Assembly (NCBI GenBank): GCA_003605175.1
Contig: QWDA01000008.1
Coordinates: 62,001-126,000, forward strand
Source: Paracoccaceae bacterium
GTDB taxonomy: Bacteria > Pseudomonadota > Alphaproteobacteria > Rhodobacterales > Rhodobacteraceae
Direction of reading: 5' to 3'
Length of the DNA stretch: 64,000 nt
Under the pieces are notes generated by a model. That model saw nothing but the letters and a program-made list of their open reading frames with translations. It had not been told where the DNA came from and made no database searches. Positions 57,513 through 64,000 of the stretch are shown in pieces (position 1 is the first letter of the stretch; each line of letters begins with the position of its first letter). The translations under genes were made by a program, and so were the position numbers.

Positions 57513-58895
57513 TTACTGTGCGACCTTGAAGGTCGGAATCGCCGAGGCGGTCTCGGCCGGCTGGCTCGCGTCCAGGGGCACAGCAGCGGTATCGCGCTGC
57601 TTGAGCGTGGCCTCGCGCAGGAGCATCGGACGGCCCGCCTGCCCCGGCTGGAACACCGGCTGGGCGCCGTTCTCGAGCGCGGTCAGGGTGGAATCGTACC
57701 ACTGCATCGCAAGGTCGGGACGCGCCGAAACACCGAATCCCTCGCGCAGGTGATGCCCGACCAACTCGCCATAGGCAGGCTCGCCCAAAGCCGTGAGCAG
57801 GACGGCCGAGCCCAGCGCTTCTTCCATGTCGTCGCCGCTATAGCCGCTCGACAGGCAGACCCGCGAAGTCGCCACGAGATCCGCCGTCGCGCTGCCGGAT
57901 CCGGCGGCGAAACGCTGCGCCTCGCTCAGCACATCCTTCATCGGCGATGCGCCCGCCGCGGTCACCAGCGGCCGCAGTTGCGCACCGAAGGCCTTGCAGG
58001 TCTGCGCGATCTGCGGCGCCGTGGCGCCCGGGATCTGCTGCATCAGCGTCTCGCCGGCCTGGATCGAATGGCTCCGCGCCAGGCAGAACTGCTCGCTCAG
58101 CGCAAAATCCGGATCGGTCATGGTGGCCAGGGTGACATAGCCGCCATTGTTCGAGTTCTGCAGCATCACCGCGTTGCAATGGTTGGCGAGCGACGGCGCC
58201 GGGGCCCCGCCCGCGAAGAGCGTCGTCAGGCCGCCCTCGGTCGTGGGTGCCGCCGGGGCCGCCGGCTCGGGCGCGCTCAGGACCGGAAGCGCCGGCGCGG
58301 CGGCCGCCGGCTCGGAGCCGATCGGCGCGATCTGCGGCGCGGCCGCCGGGGCGGAGGCATAGCTCTCTCCTGGGGCCACTGGCGCCGCGCCGGCAGGCGC
58401 ATTGGCGTAGAGCGTGCCGGTCTGCACCTTCTGGCGATAGGCCATCAGGAGCGGCTGACCGGCAAGCTGCGTCTGCGCCTGCCCGCCATTCTGTGCCCAG
58501 TAATAGGCCTGCATCAGGAAATCGAACTGGTAGGGCTGGAAGTCGCGGCCATTGACCGGATAGCCCATCGACGCTTGGTAGGCCTCGATCGCGCGGCGGG
58601 TGCCGCCGCCGATCTGGCCGTCGACCACGCCCGCGTTGTAGCCGAAGTAATTCAGCGCCGTCTGGGTCTGCGCGCCCTGCGAAGTGGACGGGATGCCCGG
58701 ATTGTAGGTCCTCTTAGTGGCCGCCGCCTGCTGCTGCTTCTGCTTCTCGGCGTTCTTGCCCGCGGCATAGCCGATCGCACCGCCGATGATCGCGCCGCCA
58801 AGAACCTTGCCGGCATCTCCGGCCCGTGCCTCGCCCACCGGCGCCAGGGCCACCGCTCCAACGAGCCCAAGTGTTGTCAAACCGCGCATAATCAT
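57513..58895 (-). CDS. Exported protein with glycine zipper and peptidoglycan-binding-like domain
   Basis: 460 residues from ATG 58895, with GGAGG upstream. Signal peptide [25 protein letters not shown], glycine zipper [23 protein letters not shown], then a PG_binding_1-like unit (about 75-130, [40 protein letters not shown]), Ala/Pro linker (about 170-245), and a Cys-containing helical C-terminal domain. Likely periplasmic and cell-wall-associated; specific function unknown. Divergent from lipB. Confidence 0.82.
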   Translation of the reverse strand: MIMRGLTTLGLVGAVALAPVGEARAGDAGKVLGGAIIGGAIGYAAGKNAEKQKQQQAAATKRTYNPGIPSTSQGAQTQTALNYFGYNAGVVDGQIGGGTRRAIEAYQASMGYPVNGRDFQPYQFDFLMQAYYWAQNGGQAQTQLAGQPLLMAYRQKVQTGTLYANAPAGAAPVAPGESYASAPAAAPQIAPIGSEPAAAAPALPVLSAPEPAAPAAPTTEGGLTTLFAGGAPAPSLANHCNAVMLQNSNNGGYVTLATMTDPDFALSEQFCLARSHSIQAGETLMQQIPGATAPQIAQTCKAFGAQLRPLVTAAGASPMKDVLSEAQRFAAGSGSATADLVATSRVCLSSGYSGDDMEEALGSAVLLTALGEPAYGELVGHHLREGFGVSARPDLAMQWYDSTLTALENGAQPVFQPGQAGRPMLLREATLKQRDTAAVPLDASQPAETASAIPTFKVAQ

Positions 58896-58995
58896 GACAT
58901 TCCTCCGAAATGAACAGCTGTCGTCGGCAAGTTTATCACAGCGCCGCGACATGTCGCCCCCAATCGCCGGCAAGGCGGGGAGATCCGCGCAAATC

Positions 58996-59640
58996 ATGGT
59001 GACCTGGCTGAAATCCGACGCCCCGGTGGATTATCCGGCGGCCGTTGCCGAGATGGGGGCCAGGGCGGCCCGAATCGCGGAAGGGAGTGCGGGCGAAGCG
59101 ATCTGGTTCCTCGAGCACCCCGCGCTCTACACCGCCGGCACCTCCGCACGCGAGGCGGATCTGCTCGCCCCCGGCCGCTTTCCCGTCTACCGGACCGGCC
59201 GCGGCGGGCAGTACACCTATCACGGGCCCGGCCAGCGGGTGGTCTATGTCATGCTCGACCTCTCTCGCCGCGAACGGGACGTGCGCGCCTTCGTGGCCCG
59301 GCTGGAAGCATGGGTGATCGCCACGCTCGGCGAATTCAACATCACCGGCGAGATCCGCGATGGCCGTGTCGGCGTCTGGGTCGCGCGGCCCGACAAGCCG
59401 CCCCTGCCCGACGGCAGCCCGCGCGAGGACAAGATCGCCGCCATCGGCATCCGGCTCCGGAAATGGGTCAGCTTCCACGGCATCTCGATCAATGTCGAAC
59501 CCGACCTGACGCATTTCGACGGGATCGTGCCATGCGGCATCACCGGCCACGGCGTGACCAGTCTCGTGGATCTGGGTCTGCCGGTGACGATGGGCGACCT
59601 CGACACGGCCCTGAAAACCACCTTCTCCCGGTTCTTCTGA
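58996..59640 (+). CDS. lipB: Octanoyl-(acyl carrier protein)-protein N-octanoyltransferase
   Basis: 214 residues from ATG 58996 (ATG 58951 would add 15). Transfers octanoate from ACP to lipoyl domains. [44 protein letters not shown], catalytic Lys in [23 protein letters not shown] and Cys in [15 protein letters not shown]. All key residues present. Confidence 0.95.
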   Translation: MVTWLKSDAPVDYPAAVAEMGARAARIAEGSAGEAIWFLEHPALYTAGTSAREADLLAPGRFPVYRTGRGGQYTYHGPGQRVVYVMLDLSRRERDVRAFVARLEAWVIATLGEFNITGEIRDGRVGVWVARPDKPPLPDGSPREDKIAAIGIRLRKWVSFHGISINVEPDLTHFDGIVPCGITGHGVTSLVDLGLPVTMGDLDTALKTTFSRFF

Positions 59641-59791
59641 CGGGCCTTCCCGCGAAGCTTCACGGCTTGGGTTGACCCGGACGGGCACCCCTCCTCTATT
59701 GGTCCCAGCGGGGAATTCCGTGGCGGAAAGTCAGGTTCGGAACTTTCTGCAACAAGATCAACATTCTGCAACAATCAGCGAGGGGACAATA

Positions 59792-60229
59792 ATGACTTTC
59801 AGGATCGTCGTCGGACTCGACGGCAGCGGTGCGGACGGACAAGCCGTGCGCTTTGCCAGGGAGCTTTCGCAATCTGTTGGAGAATGCGAATTGCTTCTGG
59901 TCTACGTAATCGAGTGGTCGCCGTTCACCTTCCAGACCCCGGAAGAGAACGCCGAGCGCCACAAGCGCCGCGAAGAAGAGATCGCGACGGCTAAGGAGCG
60001 CGTCGTCGATCCGGCCGTGGCGGCGCTTTCCTCCGATGGTATCGCGGCGCAGGGCCTCGTGCGGCACGGCAACGTCGCCGACACGCTCGATGCGGTCGCC
60101 AGGGAATGCGGCGCCAGGCAGATCGTGGTCGGCCGCTCCGACGCGAAAAGCCTGAGCACGCGGATCTTCGGTTCGTCCACCGCCAATCTCGTGATGCACT
60201 CCAGCGTGCCCGTCACCGTCGTTTCATGA
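59792..60229 (+). CDS. Universal stress protein (UspA family)
   Basis: 145 residues from ATG 59792 after GAGGGGAC. IVVGLDGSGADGQAVRFARELS at the N-terminus and ATP-loop-like IVVGRSDAKSLSTRIFGSSTANLVMHSSVPVTVVS at the end (GxxxxG-(9)-GS). A nucleotide-binding USP domain. Its stop lies 11 bp before the symporter gene, so it probably acts with that transporter, a pairing common for USP genes. Confidence 0.9.
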   Translation: MTFRIVVGLDGSGADGQAVRFARELSQSVGECELLLVYVIEWSPFTFQTPEENAERHKRREEEIATAKERVVDPAVAALSSDGIAAQGLVRHGNVADTLDAVARECGARQIVVGRSDAKSLSTRIFGSSTANLVMHSSVPVTVVS

Positions 60230-60240
60230 GGTATAGCAAT

Positions 60241-61779
60241 ATGTTGAAATCCATTCTTGCAGCTACCGCAACACTCGCCATGGCGGCACCCGCTGTCGCC
60301 CAGGAAGCCGGGATCGACGCGAAAGTGAACGAGATCTTCGCCAAGTTCACCGGCCCCTTCGTCAGCCTGATCTTCGCCCCCCTGCCGGGCACGAACTTCC
60401 CCTGGATCGTGCTCTGGCTGGTGGTCGGCGCCTCGGTCTTCTCGATCTATTTCGGCTTCATCCAGTTCCGCGGCTTTGGGCATGCCATCGCGCTGGTGAA
60501 AGGCGATTACTCCGATCCGAACGATGCCGGCGAGGTCAGCCACTTCCAGGCACTCGCCACCGCCCTTTCGGGCACGGTGGGCCTCGGCAATATCGCGGGC
60601 GTGGCCGTGGCCGTCGGCATCGGCGGGCCCGGCGCGACGTTCTGGATGATTCTCGCCGGTCTTCTCGGCATGGCGTCGAAATTCACCGAATGCACGCTCG
60701 GCGTGAACTACCGCAACGAGTACGAAGACGGCACCGTCTCCGGCGGCCCGATGTACTATATGTCCAAGGGCTTTGCCGAGCGCGGCCTTCCGGGTGGCAA
60801 ATTCCTCGCCGTCCTGTTCGCGATCTTCTGCATCTTCGGCTCGTTCGGCGGCGGCAACATGTTCCAGGCCAACCAGGCCCATGCGCAGCTGGCAAACATC
60901 TTCGGCGACTATCCCGGCTGGATCACCGGGATCGTCTTCGCGGGGGTGGTCTTCGCGGTCATCATCGGCGGCATCAAGTCGATCGCGCGCGTCACCGAAA
61001 AGGTCGTTCCCTTCATGGGCATCCTCTATGTCGGCACCGCTCTGATCATCCTCGCGGTCAATGCCGACAAGCTCGGCTGGGCCTTCGGTCAGATCTTCGC
61101 AGGCGCCTTTACCGGACTCGGCGTCGCGGGCGGTCTCACCGGGGCGCTGATCCAGGGCTTCAAGCGGGCGGCGTTCTCCAATGAAGCAGGCGTCGGTTCG
61201 GCCGCCATCGCCCACTCGGCCGTGCGGACCAAGGAGCCGGTCACCGAAGGCTATGTCTCACTTCTGGAACCCTTCATCGACACGGTGGTGATCTGCACCA
61301 TGACGGCGCTCGTCATCACCATTTCTGGACAGTTCATCACCGACCCCGAAACCGGCCTGTTCCTCCTGACCGACAACGGGATGATCCAGACCATCGACGG
61401 GAACTCGGGCGTGGCGCTGACCTCTGCCGCCTTCGCGACGGGCTTCTCTTGGTTCCCTTACGTGCTCGGCATCGCGGTGATCCTCTTCGCCTTCTCGACG
61501 ATGATCTCCTGGTCCTACTACGGCCTGAAGGCCTGGACCTACCTTTTCGGCGAGGGCAAGACGACCGAGCTCGTGTTCAAGCTGCTGTTCTGCGTCTTCG
61601 TGGTGATCGGGGCGGCCGCGAGCCTCGGCCCGGTGATCGACTTCTCCGACGCAGCGATCTTTGCGATGGCCGTGGTGAACATCATCTCGCTCTATTTCCT
61701 GATGCCGAAGGTCAAGGAAATCCTCACGAGCTACAACGCACGTCTCCGCTCTGGCGAGATCCGCAAGTTCGCCCATTGA
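60241..61779 (+). CDS. Alanine/glycine:cation symporter (AGCS family)
   Basis: 512 residues, about 11 membrane segments. Signal-like start MLKSILAATATLAMAAPAVAQEAG, then FRGFGHAIALVKGDY, GEVSHFQALATALSGTVGLGNIAGVAVAVGIGGPGATFWMILAG (the family signature), GGPMYYMSKGF, FKRAAFSNEAGVGSAAIAHSAVRT. Sodium-coupled uptake of alanine or glycine. GAGG nine bases before ATG 60241; an ATG at 60226 overlaps the uspA stop. Confidence 0.93.
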   Translation: MLKSILAATATLAMAAPAVAQEAGIDAKVNEIFAKFTGPFVSLIFAPLPGTNFPWIVLWLVVGASVFSIYFGFIQFRGFGHAIALVKGDYSDPNDAGEVSHFQALATALSGTVGLGNIAGVAVAVGIGGPGATFWMILAGLLGMASKFTECTLGVNYRNEYEDGTVSGGPMYYMSKGFAERGLPGGKFLAVLFAIFCIFGSFGGGNMFQANQAHAQLANIFGDYPGWITGIVFAGVVFAVIIGGIKSIARVTEKVVPFMGILYVGTALIILAVNADKLGWAFGQIFAGAFTGLGVAGGLTGALIQGFKRAAFSNEAGVGSAAIAHSAVRTKEPVTEGYVSLLEPFIDTVVICTMTALVITISGQFITDPETGLFLLTDNGMIQTIDGNSGVALTSAAFATGFSWFPYVLGIAVILFAFSTMISWSYYGLKAWTYLFGEGKTTELVFKLLFCVFVVIGAAASLGPVIDFSDAAIFAMAVVNIISLYFLMPKVKEILTSYNARLRSGEIRKFAH

Positions 61780-61797
61780 GGCGCCAGAAACCCGACG

Positions 61798-61830
61798 AAG
61801 GCCCCGCTCCGCCGGGGCCTTCTCCTTTCG
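61798..61830 (+). terminator. Rho-independent terminator of the symporter gene
   Basis: Perfect 9-bp stem AAGGCCCCG (61798-61806) / CGGGGCCTT (61813-61821), six-base loop, then CTCCTTTC. Confidence 0.8.
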
Positions 61831-61846
61831 GAAGCGCCGCGCGCCG

Positions 61847-62017
61847 CTAGAGATACTGCCCGTACTTGTCGGACTTGTACCGGTCACGATTGCGAACGAC
61901 CCGCCGGATCGTGTGTTCGATGTCTTCCGCCTGCTGCGGCACCCGGTCGGGCGTCCCCTTCCCCGGCTTTGCGGCAGTCTTCTTCTCTCCCCCGGCCTTC
62001 GTGGCCTTCGTCTTCAT
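61847..62017 (-). CDS. Small basic hypothetical protein
   Basis: 56 residues from ATG 62017 (a TTG at 62029 would add four). Lys/Ala-rich N-terminus MKTKATKAGGEKKTAAKPGKG then a more ordered QQAEDIEHTIRRVVRNRDRYKSDKYGQYL. Not recognised; the C-terminal helix looks conserved rather than random, and codon use is normal. Lies between the symporter terminator and the rpoC terminator. Confidence 0.5.
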   Translation of the reverse strand: MKTKATKAGGEKKTAAKPGKGTPDRVPQQAEDIEHTIRRVVRNRDRYKSDKYGQYL

Positions 62018-62161
62018 TGTCTTGCCCAAGCGCTTTCGCTCCCGTCTGTGCGGTGGCGAACCGATACGGATCCGTCGCCCGCAGGTTGGACGCAGCTACA
62101 ACTATAGCGGAAGCCGGTGCGGATACCAAAGCGTTCAAGCGGGTCGGCAGGTCGGCCTGCA

Positions 62162-62192
62162 TAGAAAAAGGCCCCGCCGAAGCGGGGCCCCT
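62162..62192 (-). terminator. Rho-independent terminator of the rpoBC operon
   Basis: Minus strand: GGCCCCGC, TTCG tetraloop, GCGGGGCC (62189-62170), then TTTTT. A strong canonical terminator 30 bp after the rpoC stop. Confidence 0.92.
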
Positions 62193-62218
62193 CAATCTCT
62201 CGGAAACCGACCGAGGCT

Positions 62219-64000
62219 CTAGTCGCGGCTCTCCGGCAGATCCACGAGACCCGAGTCGAGAAGCTCGCCCTCGTCCTCGTAATCCGCGACCGGCGCCGCC
62301 AGTTGGGCGGCGGCTTCCGCTTCGGCCCGGGCCTGCTCGATCACCGTCAGGTCGCGCTCGGCCGCGATCCGCCGGATCCGCTGCGTGGCGCCGCCCGTCC
62401 CGGCCGGGATCAGGCGGCCGACGATCACGTTCTCCTTCAGGCCAACAAGCTTGTCGCGCTTGCCCTGCACCGAGGCTTCGGTAAGGACCCGCGTGGTCTC
62501 CTGGAACGAGGCCGCCGAGATGAACGACCTTGTCTGCAACGAGGCCTTGGTGATCCCGAGGAGGATCGGCTCGCCCGACGCCGGACGCCCGCCCTTCGAT
62601 TCCGCCTTCTCGTTGGCGGCCTCGAGTTCGGCCTTGTCCACATGCTCGCCCTTCAGAAGCGTCGTGTCCCCGCTGTCGAGGATCTCCCACTTCTGCAGCA
62701 TCTGCCGGACGATGACCTCGATATGCTTGTCGTTGATCTTCACGCCCTGGAGGCGATAGACGTCCTGCACCTCGTCGATCATGTAATCCGCCAGCGCCTC
62801 GACACCCATGATCGACAGGATGTCGTGGGGGGCCGGGTTGCCGTCCATGATGTAGTCGCCCTTCTGGACGAAGTCGCCCTCGGCGACGGGGATGTGTTTC
62901 CCCTTCGGCACCATGTATTCGACGGGCTCCTGCGTGTCATCGGCGGGTTCGATGGAGATCCGGCGCTTGTTCTTGTAGTCGCGCCCGAACTTCACGTAGC
63001 CGTCGATCTCGGCGATGATCGCGTGGTCCTTCGGACGCCGCGCCTCGAAGAGTTCGGCCACCCGCGGCAGACCGCCGGTGATGTCCTTCGTCTTCGCGCC
63101 TTCGCGCGGGATCCGCGCGACGACATCGCCGGCCTTCACCTCGTTGCCGTCCTCGACCGAGAGGATCGCGTCGACCGACATCGGGTAAGTGACCGGGTTG
63201 CCCTGGTCGTTCCTCACCGGCTCGCCATCCTCGCCGACAAGGATGATCTCGGGCTTGAGCTCGTTGCCACGCGGCGCCGACCGCCAATCCGTCACGATCT
63301 TCTGGGTCATGCCGGTGGCATCGTCGGTCTCGTCGCGGACCGAGATCCCCGTGATGAGATCCACGAACTTCGCCGTCGCCGATTTCTCGGCGATGATCGG
63401 CAGCGTGTACGGATCCCACTCGAAGAGCTTGTCGCCACGCGCGACCGTCGCACCATCCTTGACGTGCAGCTTGGTGCCGTAGCCGAGCTTGTGGCTCGCC
63501 CGTTCGGCCCCGTTCTCGTCGATCACCGCGAGCGACATGTTGCGGCCCATCACGATGGTGTCGCCCGCCTCGTTCTCGAGCACGTTGGTGTTGCGGTACT
63601 CGATGGTGCCCGCGACCGACGCTTCGAGGAACGACTGCTGGCCACCCTGCGCGATGCCCCCGATATGGAAGGTCCGCATGGTGAGCTGCGTGCCCGGCTC
63701 GCCGATCGACTGCGCCGCGATGATGCCCACGGCTTCGCCGGTGTTCACCATCGTGCCGCGCGCCAGGTCGCGCCCATAGCACATCGCGCAGACGCCTTCA
63801 TCGGCCTCGCAGGTAAGCGGCGAGCGGATCCGGACGGTGGCGAGACCGGCGGCCTCGATCATGTCCGCCTTGCGCTCGTCGATCAACTCGTCCTTCGAGA
63901 CCAGCACCTCGTCGGTGCCGGGCTTCAGCACGTCCTCGGCCGCGACACGGCCCAGGATGCGCTCGCCGAGCGATGCGACGATCTCGCCGTCATTCACAGC
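62219..64000 (-). CDS. rpoC: DNA-directed RNA polymerase subunit beta', C-terminal part
   Basis: The frame is open through base 64000, so the gene continues beyond the window; 593 residues are visible. Zinc-site cysteines [17 protein letters not shown], bridge-helix/trigger-loop region [50 protein letters not shown], and C-terminal [27 protein letters not shown]. Ends with a short acidic tail. Downstream is a terminator, not the rpsL-rpsG-fusA genes that often follow rpoC. Confidence 0.97.
   Translation of the reverse strand, partial: AVNDGEIVASLGERILGRVAAEDVLKPGTDEVLVSKDELIDERKADMIEAAGLATVRIRSPLTCEADEGVCAMCYGRDLARGTMVNTGEAVGIIAAQSIGEPGTQLTMRTFHIGGIAQGGQQSFLEASVAGTIEYRNTNVLENEAGDTIVMGRNMSLAVIDENGAERASHKLGYGTKLHVKDGATVARGDKLFEWDPYTLPIIAEKSATAKFVDLITGISVRDETDDATGMTQKIVTDWRSAPRGNELKPEIILVGEDGEPVRNDQGNPVTYPMSVDAILSVEDGNEVKAGDVVARIPREGAKTKDITGGLPRVAELFEARRPKDHAIIAEIDGYVKFGRDYKNKRRISIEPADDTQEPVEYMVPKGKHIPVAEGDFVQKGDYIMDGNPAPHDILSIMGVEALADYMIDEVQDVYRLQGVKINDKHIEVIVRQMLQKWEILDSGDTTLLKGEHVDKAELEAANEKAESKGGRPASGEPILLGITKASLQTRSFISAASFQETTRVLTEASVQGKRDKLVGLKENVIVGRLIPAGTGGATQRIRRIAAERDLTVIEQARAEAEAAAQLAAPVADYEDEGELLDSGLVDLPESRD

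Overview
The window is GC-rich alphaproteobacterial chromosome, most like a marine or plant-associated member of the Rhodobacteraceae. Evidence for this is the pcm-tolC-PopZ-like gene order, alphaproteobacterial-type efp, rpoC, lipB and kdsA genes, GTG/TTG starts, and tightly overlapped operons. Apart from an AT-richer stretch in the first 1.2 kb, base use looks uniform.

Positions 1-1.6 kb hold accessory DNA: the tail of an IS1595-type transposase, a two-gene unit that looks like a Panacea (SocA-like) toxin-antitoxin pair, and a small unknown gene. From 1.6 to 16 kb are housekeeping genes: a TIGR04283-type glycosyltransferase, ygfZ, a fructosamine-kinase-like gene, efp, a small conserved gene, a PopZ-like gene, tolC, an isoaspartyl methyltransferase homologue, a type I secretion HlyD/PrtD pair, kdsA with two overlapping genes, thpR, a histone-deacetylase-fold gene and a DUF1178 gene. 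From 16.1 to 20 kb, a large surface protein with an unusual domain order sits between two decayed IS5-family remnants in the same orientation. From 20 to 23 kb is a complete zinc uptake locus (znuA divergent from zur-znuC-znuB) with a recognisable Zur operator. From 23.3 to 28.1 kb are two hydrolases and an orphan Tat-exported peptide-binding protein.

The core of the window, 28.4-57.1 kb, is about 29 kb devoted almost entirely to acid-sugar catabolism. It contains (i) a lactonase, a GntR regulator, a RuBisCO-like protein and a DUF1537 kinase in one overlapping operon; (ii) a GntR regulator divergent from an enlarged TRAP transporter with a PhyH dioxygenase, two dehydrogenases and an EamA permease; (iii) two divergent operons with IlvD-type dehydratase, FAH-fold enzyme, KDG-kinase, alcohol dehydrogenase, SDRs and a D-erythronate dehydrogenase; (iv) a complete L-threonate/tetronate set (ltnD, otnK, otnC, otnI) divergent from an apnO-like D-apionate oxidoisomerase. 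ApnO, the DUF1537 kinase and the RuBisCO-like protein together match the known D-apionate pathway. Perfect TGGTATACCA-core palindromes lie in all three divergent intergenic regions, and a second 17-bp element links the RuBisCO-like operon to apnO. I read this as one regulon under two GntR-type regulators for uptake and breakdown of a branched or plant-cell-wall-derived sugar acid mixture.

From 57.3 kb to the end the sequence returns to core genes: tRNA-Leu(GAG), a peptidoglycan-binding-domain protein, lipB, a universal stress protein, an alanine/sodium symporter, a small basic protein, and the 3' part of rpoC with its terminator.
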